From Opitutaceae bacterium (GTDB lineage: Bacteria; Verrucomicrobiota; Verrucomicrobiia; Opitutales; Opitutaceae), in NCBI GenBank assembly GCA_003164715.1, contig PLTZ01000041.1, positions 1-33,436 of the forward strand: a stretch of DNA of 33,436 bases. Reading direction: 5' to 3'. The notes under the pieces are model-generated. The model had not been told where the DNA came from. It saw only the letters and a program-made list of their open reading frames with translations, and made no database searches. The position numbers were made by a program, and so were the translations under genes. Of the stretch, positions 1 through 7,265 are shown in pieces (position 1 is the first letter of the stretch; each line of letters starts with the position of its first letter).

Positions 1-579
1 GGAAAGATCCTTTCGCACGCCAGGCTGCCCCCAACCGGCCTGCCCGACCGGCTGCAGACCGGGCTCTACCGGATACGCTGCGAGCTGCCGGTGCAGCTGC
101 CCAACATGAGCTTCCCGATCCTGTCGTCCGGCGCCACGGGCTCGGGCACGCTGGTCTACCTGGGCGTTCTGCCCGACAACCGTGTCCGCTTCGGCGCCGA
201 CGAATGGTCGATCGGGGGCGGCCTCTCGGAGGCCCTCACTCCCTCGTCCCAGCCGCAGCACGTCATCGAGCTCCTTCTTGGCCCCATGATTTCAGTCGCG
301 GCCGCGCAGGCGCAATGGGGCTTCTCCGCCGACGAAGTGCGGCAGCTCCGGCGGCGCCTAAACATATGGATGGATGGGCGCCTTGTCTGGACGACCGAGC
401 TGCGGCACCCACTCGATCCTCTGGACCCCTTCTTCGACCTGGGGACCAATCACCAGGGTTTCAGCACGGCCCAGCCCGAGTTTCCCGGGTTTTTCATGAT
501 CGCGCCGTTCGGCCCCGCGGAAGCGCAGGAATTCCTCAACCGCAACCTGGGCGGGCGCATCCATGCACCCCTGCAATGA
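1..579 (+). CDS. Hypothetical protein, C-terminal part (5' end outside window)
   Basis: The reading frame is open from the first base of the window to a TGA at 577-579, so this is the C-terminal ~192 residues of a longer protein. A GTG at position 91 could act as a start, but the frame upstream of it is uninterrupted and keeps similar composition, so a start outside the window is more likely. I do not recognise the family. The visible part has no obvious membrane span. It alternates Gly/Pro-rich turns with short beta-like stretches, which would fit a beta-sandwich domain, and it contains an aromatic segment around LNIWMDGRLVWTTEL. The glycosyltransferase begins 79 bp downstream on the same strand, so the two may share a transcript. 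Function unknown. Confidence 0.55.
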   Translation, partial: GKILSHARLPPTGLPDRLQTGLYRIRCELPVQLPNMSFPILSSGATGSGTLVYLGVLPDNRVRFGADEWSIGGGLSEALTPSSQPQHVIELLLGPMISVAAAQAQWGFSADEVRQLRRRLNIWMDGRLVWTTELRHPLDPLDPFFDLGTNHQGFSTAQPEFPGFFMIAPFGPAEAQEFLNRNLGGRIHAPLQ

Positions 580-658
580 GCCGCCGGGCAATCTGCGCAG
601 GGGTAATGATTTTTTCGTCGCGGCCTCGCGCCCGGACGGGATTTGATCAGGCCGGTAC

Positions 659-1825
659 GTGAACAACACCCCGCCCGAAGTCTCCGTCGTCATCCCCTGC
701 CTGAACGAGGCGCTCACGGTGGGCGCCTGCGTGCGGGAGGCCAGGGAGGCCCTTGAGCGCCACGGGATCGCCGGCGAGGTCATCCTTGCGGACAATGGCA
801 GCACGGACGGCTCGCCCGAGGAGGCGCAAAAGGCCGGGGCAAGGGTCGTCGCCGTGCCCCGCAAGGGCTACGGGCACGCGCTGGCGGGCGGCATAGCCGC
901 GGCACGCGCGCCCTTCATCATCATGGGCGACGCCGACGGCAGTTATGACTTCAGCCAGCTGGAGCCGTTCGTCCGCGAGTTGCGCGCCGGTTACGAGCTC
1001 GTGCAGGGCTGCCGGCTGCCGACCGGAGGAGGGCGCATCGAGGCCGGGGCGATGCCGTTCACGCATCGCTGGCTCGGCAATCCCGCGCTGACCCTTCTTG
1101 CCCGGCTCATGTTCGGCACCCGAATCCACGACGTCTACTGCGGCATGCGGGGGTTCACCCGGGCGTTCTATGATCGGGCCAACCTGCGGTGCACGGGGAT
1201 GGAGTTCGCAACCGAGATGATCATCAAGGCGGCCCAGATGGGCGCCCGGACGGCCGAGCTGCCCATCACGCTTCGCCGCGACGGCCGCAAGGGACGACCC
1301 TCCCACCTGCGGACCTTCCGCGACGGCTGGTTCACGCTGCGCCTGTTCCTGCTCTGCAGCCCGGACTGGCTCTTCCTCGTTCCCGGCATCGGCCTCGCAG
1401 CGGCCGGCGCCGCGGGGGGCTTCGCGAGCTTCTTTGCCGTTCATGTCGGGGCCGCGACGCTCGGCATACACACGATGCTCGTCTCATCGCTGCTCATGCT
1501 TGTCGGCACGCAGTGCTGCTTCCTCGGGATCTTCGCCCACACGTTCGCGCTGGTGAAGGGGCTTAAGCCCTTCGGGGCGTTCATCGCCGGCTTCTACCGC
1601 ATCTTCAACCTTGAGAAGGCGCTGATCGGCTCGGCAATCGTCGCGCTTACCGGCCTCTGCCTCATCGCCTCCGTTTTTCTCGACTGGCGGGCGCACGGAT
1701 ACGGCCCGCTGGCCTACGAGCATACGCTCCGGGTGGTCATTCCCGGGGTCACCCTTGTGGCGCTCGCCGCCCAGGTTTCCTTCAGCAGCTTCATGGTCAG
1801 CATCCTGAGCCTCGAATCAAAATGA
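659..1825 (+). CDS. Family 2 glycosyltransferase with C-terminal membrane spans
   Basis: This 388-residue protein resembles dolichyl/polyprenyl-phosphate glycosyltransferases of the GT2 (GT-A fold) family, which transfer a sugar from a nucleotide donor onto a lipid-phosphate carrier at the inner face of the membrane. The N-terminus has the family opening VSVVIPCLNE (8-17), the nucleotide-contacting DNGSTDG at 45-51 and the metal-binding DADGS at 91-95. A conserved CGMRGF segment follows at 161-166. The C-terminal third is hydrophobic, with probable spans near 236-262, 270-298, 323-341 and 358-382. This is longer than the soluble DPM1-type enzymes and fits the membrane-anchored GtrB-like subgroup. 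The start is GTG with weak ribosome-binding sequence upstream. Sugar and acceptor cannot be told from the sequence. Confidence 0.88.
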   Translation: MNNTPPEVSVVIPCLNEALTVGACVREAREALERHGIAGEVILADNGSTDGSPEEAQKAGARVVAVPRKGYGHALAGGIAAARAPFIIMGDADGSYDFSQLEPFVRELRAGYELVQGCRLPTGGGRIEAGAMPFTHRWLGNPALTLLARLMFGTRIHDVYCGMRGFTRAFYDRANLRCTGMEFATEMIIKAAQMGARTAELPITLRRDGRKGRPSHLRTFRDGWFTLRLFLLCSPDWLFLVPGIGLAAAGAAGGFASFFAVHVGAATLGIHTMLVSSLLMLVGTQCCFLGIFAHTFALVKGLKPFGAFIAGFYRIFNLEKALIGSAIVALTGLCLIASVFLDWRAHGYGPLAYEHTLRVVIPGVTLVALAAQVSFSSFMVSILSLESK

Positions 1826-1841
1826 GCCGGGCGGACGGACG

Positions 1842-1860
1842 CCCAGGGAAGCAGCCTGGG
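1842..1860. terminator. Hairpin between convergent genes
   Basis: A 6-bp perfect stem, CCCAGG (1842-1847) with CCTGGG (1855-1860), closes a 7-nt loop in the 51-bp gap between the converging glycosyltransferase and methyltransferase genes. Its location suits a bidirectional terminator, but there is no T-run on either side, so it may rely on Rho or may be incidental. Confidence 0.25.
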
Positions 1861-1876
1861 GGTTGATCGCGGCGGC

Positions 1877-2563
1877 CTAAGCTTGCGGTCGCTTCGTGCC
1901 GACCCAGTAGAATTTCCCCCAGGCAACCGCCTCCCGCGACGTGTCAAAGCCCCGCGAGAGCGCGGCCCGTATCTCGCCGGGACGGGCTAGCCACTGGAAA
2001 TAGGTCCGCTCTTCGCGCCTGATCATGCAGTCAAGGGCCTCGATCCTCGACGAAGCCCGGCGCGCGAGCGACTGCTTGCAAAGCTCGTGGACCGTCCGGA
2101 GGAACGGCGTCAGCCAGGGCTCGACGACCACGAATCGTCCGTTCGGCCTCAGGACGCGCCGGACCTCGCCGACCACGGCATCCAGGTCGTCCGGCAGCAA
2201 GGAAAGGTGGTGCAGGCCCCCCTGCACGCAGATCACGTCCCGCGACTCGTCGGCGAACGCCATCCTCCGGCAGTCGCCGACATAGAGCTGGGCGGGCCCC
2301 CGGTACCGGCTTAGGAGGCTCTCCGACAGGTCCACGCCTTCCAGGCGAGTGAAGCCAAGCGATTCCCACGCCATGAGTCCGCCGCCGCGGCCGCAGAAGA
2401 TGTCGACGACCTCGAGGTCCCGCGGCCATCGGTCCGCACCGAGTCTCCTGAGGCGCGCGAGGAACTTCTCGTGCTCCTGCGGGGGCGTCTCAAAACGTTC
2501 GTACGCGGCCTCCCATTCGGGATCGCAGCAGGGTTCGGGTTCATTCCAGCGACGCAGTTCCAT
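1877..2563 (-). CDS. Class I SAM-dependent methyltransferase
   Basis: A 228-residue protein of the Methyltransf_11/UbiE-like class I family. The SAM-binding Rossmann core is clear: motif I EVVDIFCGRGGG at 51-62, the acidic ribose-binding strand end EGVDLS at 75-80, a GDCRRMAF segment (96-103) typical of the adenine-contacting loop, then a GGLHHL post-motif near 115-120 and the RVLRPNGRFVVVEP strand. The substrate cannot be predicted. The N-terminal 45 residues are rich in Glu/Arg/Pro and probably form a cap over the active site. It is transcribed on the minus strand, convergent with the glycosyltransferase, and its start lies only 78 bp from the tRNA-derived repeat that bounds the small island to the right. 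Confidence 0.85.
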   Translation of the reverse strand: MELRRWNEPEPCCDPEWEAAYERFETPPQEHEKFLARLRRLGADRWPRDLEVVDIFCGRGGGLMAWESLGFTRLEGVDLSESLLSRYRGPAQLYVGDCRRMAFADESRDVICVQGGLHHLSLLPDDLDAVVGEVRRVLRPNGRFVVVEPWLTPFLRTVHELCKQSLARRASSRIEALDCMIRREERTYFQWLARPGEIRAALSRGFDTSREAVAWGKFYWVGTKRPQA

Positions 2564-2640
2564 GTCGGTTGTTGCCTGTCTGGCGGCTAACTCTGAACGA
2601 GACCACTCGCACTGGCGACCTGGAAAACCAGCAGACCCTG

Positions 2641-2662
2641 AAAGTGGCGCACCCGTAGGGAG
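2641..2662. repeat. Direct repeat of the tRNA-Arg 3' end (attL-like)
   Basis: These 22 bases match 3566-3587 at 21 of 22 positions, the only difference being T2656 versus A3581. The second copy is the 3' end of the tRNA-Arg gene (acceptor strand, discriminator and CCA) plus four flanking bases. This copy has no tRNA body next to it, so it is a displaced fragment. Such a layout is the usual footprint of site-specific integration at a tRNA 3' end, with the intact tRNA kept at one junction. Confidence 0.75.
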
Positions 2663-2753
2663 CGCGCCGTTTCCCTATGACGATGGCCGCCGGTTCGCGT
2701 TTGGTTCGTGTCTGCCGGGCGCAAAACTCGCCAGGAAGAATCTTGCGATTCCC

Positions 2754-2780
2754 TAATATGTGCGACATTTTTGTAGCACA
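2754..2780 (+). promoter_or_regulatory. Promoter/operator of the first Phd-PIN module
   Basis: A TAATAT hexamer (2754-2759) resembles a -10 box. It runs into an inverted repeat with arms TGTGCGACA (2759-2767) and TGTAGCACA (2772-2780) around a TTTT spacer; 8 of 9 positions pair. The palindrome ends on the base before the ATG at 2781, leaving no room for a Shine-Dalgarno sequence. Phd/YefM antitoxins commonly bind palindromes at their own promoter, so this is a likely autorepression site. A leaderless or very short-leader mRNA is inferred. Confidence 0.5.
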
Positions 2781-3026
2781 ATGAAAACAACGACCATCCG
2801 TGAATTCAGGAACAACTACTCACGAGTGCTCCGCTGGGTTTCGGCCGGTGAGGAAGTCCAGGTTACCAAGCGGGGCAAGGTCGTCGCAAAGGTCGTCCCA
2901 CCGCAACCGGCACCATCGGGCCGACTGGATTGGGCGGAAAGCGCAGCATTCAGAAGTTCCGATTGGTCGCGTACCCTAACTGCCGCCGAAAGTGCCGCCG
3001 TGCTCGCGGACAGCCAAGGAGTCTGA
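2781..3026 (+). CDS. Phd/YefM-family antitoxin
   Basis: An 81-residue antitoxin of the prevent-host-death (Phd/YefM) family. The N-terminal half (IREFRNNYSRVLRWV, then EVQVTKRGKVVAKVVP) is the DNA-binding domain that dimerises on the operator. The Ala/Ser/Arg-rich C-terminal tail is the kind of flexible region that wraps and inhibits the toxin. I chose the ATG at 2781, because the family begins at this Met; an in-frame GTG at 2760 would put the operator palindrome inside the coding sequence. The PIN toxin gene starts 1 bp after the stop (TGA 3024-3026, ATG 3028). GC content is visibly lower than in flanking genes, which suggests horizontal acquisition. Confidence 0.85.
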   Translation: MKTTTIREFRNNYSRVLRWVSAGEEVQVTKRGKVVAKVVPPQPAPSGRLDWAESAAFRSSDWSRTLTAAESAAVLADSQGV

Positions 3027-3027
3027 C

Positions 3028-3465
3028 ATGGCCGTTAGTTTCGCCGATACGAGTTTCTTGTTTTCCCTTTACGGAAATGATGCCCACACGGCATCGGCCA
3101 AGGCGTGGATGCGCCAGAGAACTCAGCCGATCACGATCACCACTCTGAATCGATATGAATTTGGAAACGCGATGCGATTTGCCGTGTTCCGCAGGTTCAT
3201 TCTCCAAACTGATGCCGAGTCTGCTCAGATCGCATTCGAAGCGGATATTCAATCCGGTTATCTTCAACTCACACCCTGCGATTACTCAGCCGTAATTGAG
3301 GATGCGAATCGCCTCTCGACGCGATACACGTCCGTCGGCGGGCATCGTTCGTTTGATGTACTTCGCGTGGCCACCGCACGAATCGTCAAATCGAGCGCCT
3401 TTCTCAGTTTTGATGCCAACCAGCGTAAACTGGCCAGCGCCGTCGGACTGGCTGTCGCACCTTGA
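3028..3465 (+). CDS. PIN-domain ribonuclease toxin (VapC-like)
   Basis: A 145-residue PIN-domain protein. VapC-type toxins are Mg2+-dependent RNases that cut tRNA or rRNA and stop translation until bound by antitoxin. All four acidic active-site positions are present: D7 (in FADTSF), E44 (RYEFGN), D110 (RSFDVL) and D129 (SFDANQ). An AAGGA ribosome-binding site at 3016-3020 sits 7 bases before this ATG and decides the start; the frame continues 36 bases further upstream inside the antitoxin gene, but without such a site. Translation is probably coupled to the antitoxin. The codons are AT-richer than in neighbouring housekeeping genes. The toxin lies between the two tRNA-end repeats, so it is the apparent cargo of the small island. 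Confidence 0.87.
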   Translation: MAVSFADTSFLFSLYGNDAHTASAKAWMRQRTQPITITTLNRYEFGNAMRFAVFRRFILQTDAESAQIAFEADIQSGYLQLTPCDYSAVIEDANRLSTRYTSVGGHRSFDVLRVATARIVKSSAFLSFDANQRKLASAVGLAVAP

Positions 3466-3565
3466 GGCCCGCTTTCTCGTGCGCCGTCCGATACGATCCA
3501 GCTCTTGGTTCGTGTTCGGTTCGCGTTTCGCGATTTCGCTATGTATTACTTATTAGTCTTTTAGA

Positions 3566-3587
3566 AAAGTGGCGCACCCGAAGGGAG
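3566..3587. repeat. Second copy of the tRNA-end direct repeat (attR-like)
   Basis: This is the copy embedded in the 3' end of the tRNA-Arg gene, partner of 2641-2662 (21/22 identical, start-to-start distance 925 bp). The segment between the copies carries only the Phd/PIN pair and no integrase, so if this was a mobile element it is now a remnant or was moved in trans. Confidence 0.72.
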
Positions 3588-3646
3588 TCGAACCCCTAAC
3601 CTTCTGATCCGTAGTCAGATGCTCTATCCAATTGAGCTACGGGTGC
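3570..3646 (-). tRNA. tRNA-Arg (anticodon ACG)
   Basis: Read on the minus strand, 77 nt fold into a standard cloverleaf: acceptor GCACCCG paired with CGGGTGC, D arm GCTC/GAGC, anticodon stem TCTGA/TCAGA around the loop CTACGGA (anticodon ACG, Arg, reading CGN codons after A34-to-inosine editing), variable region AGGTT, T stem AGGGG/CCCTT with loop TTCGACT, discriminator G and an encoded CCA. The 3' end serves as the boundary of the island to its left. No T-run terminator is obvious just downstream. Confidence 0.96.
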
Positions 3647-3942
3647 GTGACGGAACTGAAGAAAAAGCCCTCTAGAAGGCCGCAGCGCAAGCGCGAAGTG
3701 CGTTTCTGAGAAACACTCCTCCAGCCGACAAGCTCGATCTCAAGGATTGCCAGTCACCGAACAAGCTTTGGCTAGCTCCAATGCCCAGTCGAAGGCCATG
3801 CCGATCTCCGGAAGCCGGCAGGCTAAAAGCAAACGCCGGCCGCTGAGGCGACAGTTGCGGGAGTTCTCGCGGCAAGATTCGATCGAGGCCCGCGCGCCAA
3901 GAGGCTTGGCAAATCCGGAGCGGCCGACAACGCTTTACGGAG
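3647..3942. other. Gene-free spacer between tRNA-Arg and the SLOG gene
   Basis: This 296-bp stretch holds no convincing gene. A short open frame on the plus strand runs through its second half into the next gene, but its Ser/Arg/Ala-rich product has no recognisable feature. A small hairpin, GTTTC (3702-3706) with GAAAC (3710-3714), lies upstream of the tRNA. The promoters of the tRNA (leftward) and of the SLOG gene (rightward) must both be here, but I see no clear -35/-10 pair for either. Confidence 0.4.
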
Positions 3943-5424
3943 ATGTCCGCTAGTTTCGAACTCCCCCTTTTCCACGTCGTCGGATTCTCCGGACACCGGC
4001 AGCTGGACAATGCCGGTGTCATTGCCCCGGCAGTGACCAAGGCGCTGGAGTCGCTTCGACAGGAGACTAAGGGTGAATGGGTTGCGCTATCCTCGGTCGC
4101 GACGGGAGGCGACCAGCTGTTCATCGGGCAGGCCCGCGCGCTCGGGCTCTCCTGGTACGCCATCCTGCCCCTGCCGCGCGCGGAATTCGCCCGCGATTTC
4201 TCCCCATCGGAATGGCAGGTCGTCGAGGCGACCCTGGAGCAGGCCGAGAACGTGCGCGTCATCACCGAGAACGGCTCGCGCGAGGACGCCTACCTCGACT
4301 GCGGGATGGAGACGGTCAACGGTTCCGACGTGCTCCTCGCCGTATGGGACGGCGACCCGGCCCGCGGCAAAGGGGGCACCGCGGACGTGATCGATTACGC
4401 GAAGTCGATCGGCAAGCCGATCCTGATCGTCGACGCGGCGACCGGCAAGATGCGCAGGGAAAACTGGTCCCGCCTCGAGCGCGGCGACGAAGGCCTCGCC
4501 AACCTGAACCACCTGCCCGACGCGGCGGCCTCGGGCACCGGCAACCCCTTCATGGCGCCGGACACGATCTTCAACTTCCAGAAGAAGTGCGACCACGCCG
4601 CGAGCCGGGGCGCCCCGCAGTTTAGGAGGCTGATCGCGTCCACCGTGCTGCTGCACGTGGCGGCGACGATCATCGCGGCCGCGGCGCTGGCCTACGGGCT
4701 GCACTTCATGGCCATACCCTGGGCCAAGCTCGCCTGCCTCGCCGGGGCGCTCGGGGTCGCGATTGTCCTGCGCCGCCACGCCCATTCCCACGACAGCTGG
4801 GTGCGCTGCCGCCTCGCCGCGGAATTCTGCCGCTCGGCGCTCGCCACGTGGGGCCTGCCGCGCGCCGCGCCCCTTTTTGAGGAGCTGGACCTGCCCGGGG
4901 TCCGCTCGCTCACGCGCTCGCTGCACATCCTCCACAGCCGCTCGTCGGCGACCCGCCAGGTGCCGATGGACGAATTCAAGCGGGTCTACCTCGAGAAGCG
5001 GATCGACGACCAGCTTTCCTACTACCGCAGGCAGGAGGGCCGCGCGCTCCCCCAGTTCCGCCGCCTGAAGGTCGGCTTCTGGATCGCGACCATCGCCGCG
5101 CTCACCTGCACCGCGGCCTACGCCGTGGCGCACACGCTCCACGCCGAGGTGCCTGAATGGACCCGCCAAACCTTCTTCTATTTCATCCCGATCGCGCTGC
5201 CGGTCGTGGCGGCGTCCTTCATCTCGATGATTTCGATCAACGACCTGCAGCGGCGCGTCGCCCGCTACCGCGAGATGTGCGCCATGCTGGAGGACAGCCG
5301 CCGCCAGATCAGCTTCTGCCAGACATGGAACAGCCTCGAGCGCCTGGTGCTAAGGACCGAGCGGGCGCTCCTCCAGGAGGTGCTCGAGTGGCACTCGATT
5401 ACGAGCTTCTCCGAGTCACACTAG
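3943..5424 (+). CDS. SLOG-domain protein with four membrane spans; candidate defence effector
   Basis: This 493-residue protein joins a nucleotide-binding SLOG (DprA/LOG-like Rossmann) domain to membrane segments. In the first ~170 residues one sees the strand and loop GFSGHRQ (14-20), the glycine turn ATGGDQLF (53-60), AILPLP (73-78), the conserved acidic NGSDVLLAVWDG (126-137) and GKGGTADVI (142-150) followed by KPILIVD. These match SLOG proteins that bind nucleotide-derived ligands. Hydrophobic spans lie near 230-253 and 258-276, then 376-398 and 410-431, each pair followed by a charged helical stretch rich in Arg/Glu; this resembles two SLATT-like two-TM units. In the published SMODS/SLOG/SLATT systems such fusions are predicted to open or disrupt the membrane when a nucleotide signal is sensed. 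No cyclase or second component is next to it. The ATG used has little room for a ribosome-binding site. Confidence 0.75.
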   Translation: MSASFELPLFHVVGFSGHRQLDNAGVIAPAVTKALESLRQETKGEWVALSSVATGGDQLFIGQARALGLSWYAILPLPRAEFARDFSPSEWQVVEATLEQAENVRVITENGSREDAYLDCGMETVNGSDVLLAVWDGDPARGKGGTADVIDYAKSIGKPILIVDAATGKMRRENWSRLERGDEGLANLNHLPDAAASGTGNPFMAPDTIFNFQKKCDHAASRGAPQFRRLIASTVLLHVAATIIAAAALAYGLHFMAIPWAKLACLAGALGVAIVLRRHAHSHDSWVRCRLAAEFCRSALATWGLPRAAPLFEELDLPGVRSLTRSLHILHSRSSATRQVPMDEFKRVYLEKRIDDQLSYYRRQEGRALPQFRRLKVGFWIATIAALTCTAAYAVAHTLHAEVPEWTRQTFFYFIPIALPVVAASFISMISINDLQRRVARYREMCAMLEDSRRQISFCQTWNSLERLVLRTERALLQEVLEWHSITSFSESH

Positions 5425-5525
5425 GGCGGCCGTCGCCCGCCTCCGGCTAAAAGATCGGCTCGTTATTCTTCGGGTCGTCCAGGAGCGCCCCAAAGCCGGG
5501 CCCGGCGCAAGGCCCGAGGCACCGC

Positions 5526-7250
5526 CTACGACGCCTTGCGCCAGTCGACGAGCTCGATCTGCAGGAGCTTCCGATCGTTGAAGTAGTTCCAGTTGAGCTC
5601 GACGGCGAGGTCGAGCGGCACGCCCTGCGGCGGAACCCGGTCCGCCATCTTCCACGCGACGCCGCTTAGGACCCGGCAGCGCGAATCCTCGAGCCAGAAC
5701 CGGAAATGCCGCTGCTTGAAGACCTCCGGGCGCCTGCGGAAGGCCACGCTCCGCAGCCCGAAGACCGGCTCGGGGTTGCCCTGGCCGTAGGGGTGGAGCG
5801 TGTCCAGCTCGTCCATCAGGTGCTCCGTGATCTGGTCCGGCGTAAGCCATGCCGAGATCGTGAGCCTCGACTCCGCGATCTCGGCCCCGACGTGGTCCCT
5901 GACCGCGGCCGCAAACCGGCCCCGGAACCCCTCGAGCCCGCTCTTGGGGAGCGAGATGCCGACCGCCATGGGGTGGCCGCCCCAGCTCGTGAGCCCCTCC
6001 GGGCACGTGGCGAGGATCTCGACCAGGTTCACCCCGTCGACGCTTCTCCCGGAGCCCTTCGCCATGTCCCCCTCGTTCCCGAGGACGATGCATGGGCGGT
6101 TGTAGTGCCGGCTGACGCGCCCGGCCACGATCCCCACGACCCCCGGGTGCCACGCCTCGCTGAAGAGGACGATCCCCGCGTCGGCCCTGTAGCGCTCCTC
6201 GATCATCCGCTCCGCCTCCGAGGTGATCTTTCGCTCGATGTCCTGGCGCTCCCGGTTGAAGGCGTCCAGCTGCTGGGCGGTCTCCCGCGAAAACTTGACG
6301 TCCTCGGAGAGGAGGAGCTCCACCGAGAGCGCGGCGTCGGCGAGGCGGCCGGACGCGTTGATGCGCGGACCGAGCCGGAAGGAGATGTCGACCGGCTGGA
6401 GCATCTGCGCGCCCGAGATCCCCGAGACGTCCATGAGCGCCCGAAGCCCCGGCCGCGCCGTCTCCTGGAGGATCCTCAGGCCGTTCTTCGCCAGGATCCG
6501 GTTTTCGCCTACGAGCGGCACCAGGTCGGCGATCGTGCCCATGGCCACCAGGTCCAGGTGGTCCCGCAGCCTGATGCGCGCGGCGACCGGGTGGTTCTCG
6601 CTGCGCAGCTGCTTCAGGAGCCCGTGCATCAGCTTGAAGACGAGCCCCACCGTGCAGAGGTGCTGCCACGCCGGCTGCGCGGGCTCGCCCGCGATGCCCT
6701 GAACGTGCGGGTTGATGAGGAGGCCCCGCTCGAGCGTCCGGTCCTTGGACCGGTGGTGGTCGACCACGAGGACGTCGATCCCCTGCCCCATCAGGTAGTC
6801 CACCTCGTCGTGCGAGTTGGTCCCGCAGTCGAGCGCGATGAAGAGCCCGGGCTTGCCGGCCTCAAGCGCGCGGTCGATCGCGCTGCGGGACAGCCCGTAG
6901 CCGTCCTCGGAGCGGCGGGGGACGACGAACGCCGGGTCGAGGCCGAAGCGCCGAAGGACGAGGACAAGGAGCGCCGTGCTGCTCACCCCGTCGACGTCGT
7001 AGTCGCCAAGGACCGTGACCTTCTCCCGGGCTGCGATCGCGGCCTTGAGCCTTGCGACCGCCTGGACGACGTTGCCGACCAGAAACGGGTCCTCGAGCCC
7101 CGAGAGGTCCGCCCGCAGGAACTCCGCGGCGAGCGCCGGGTCCCGGTGGCCCACGCGCAGGAGCAGCTCCGCCAGCACGGGGCCGACGCCCGCGCGCTTG
7201 CTTAAGTCCTCGACCTCAGCGGCCGGGATCGGCGTGTGGATCCAGAGCAT
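5526..7250 (-). CDS. recJ: Single-stranded-DNA-specific exonuclease RecJ
   Basis: RecJ degrades single-stranded DNA 5' to 3' in recombinational and mismatch repair. The 574-residue product has the normal family length and shows the DHH-phosphoesterase motifs: GDYDVDG at 82-88 (motif I), DCG at 141-143 and VVDHH at 162-166, the signature triad that binds Mn2+. The DHHA1 substrate-binding part is recognisable in LGPRINASGRL and in GSGRSVDGVNLVEIL followed by SWGGHPMAVG. The C-terminal OB-like domain ends with VDWRKAS. The gene starts 15 bp downstream of secDF on the same strand, so the two are probably co-transcribed. Confidence 0.96.
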   Translation of the reverse strand: MLWIHTPIPAAEVEDLSKRAGVGPVLAELLLRVGHRDPALAAEFLRADLSGLEDPFLVGNVVQAVARLKAAIAAREKVTVLGDYDVDGVSSTALLVLVLRRFGLDPAFVVPRRSEDGYGLSRSAIDRALEAGKPGLFIALDCGTNSHDEVDYLMGQGIDVLVVDHHRSKDRTLERGLLINPHVQGIAGEPAQPAWQHLCTVGLVFKLMHGLLKQLRSENHPVAARIRLRDHLDLVAMGTIADLVPLVGENRILAKNGLRILQETARPGLRALMDVSGISGAQMLQPVDISFRLGPRINASGRLADAALSVELLLSEDVKFSRETAQQLDAFNRERQDIERKITSEAERMIEERYRADAGIVLFSEAWHPGVVGIVAGRVSRHYNRPCIVLGNEGDMAKGSGRSVDGVNLVEILATCPEGLTSWGGHPMAVGISLPKSGLEGFRGRFAAAVRDHVGAEIAESRLTISAWLTPDQITEHLMDELDTLHPYGQGNPEPVFGLRSVAFRRRPEVFKQRHFRFWLEDSRCRVLSGVAWKMADRVPPQGVPLDLAVELNWNYFNDRKLLQIELVDWRKAS

Positions 7251-7265
7251 CTGCCCGGATGCACA

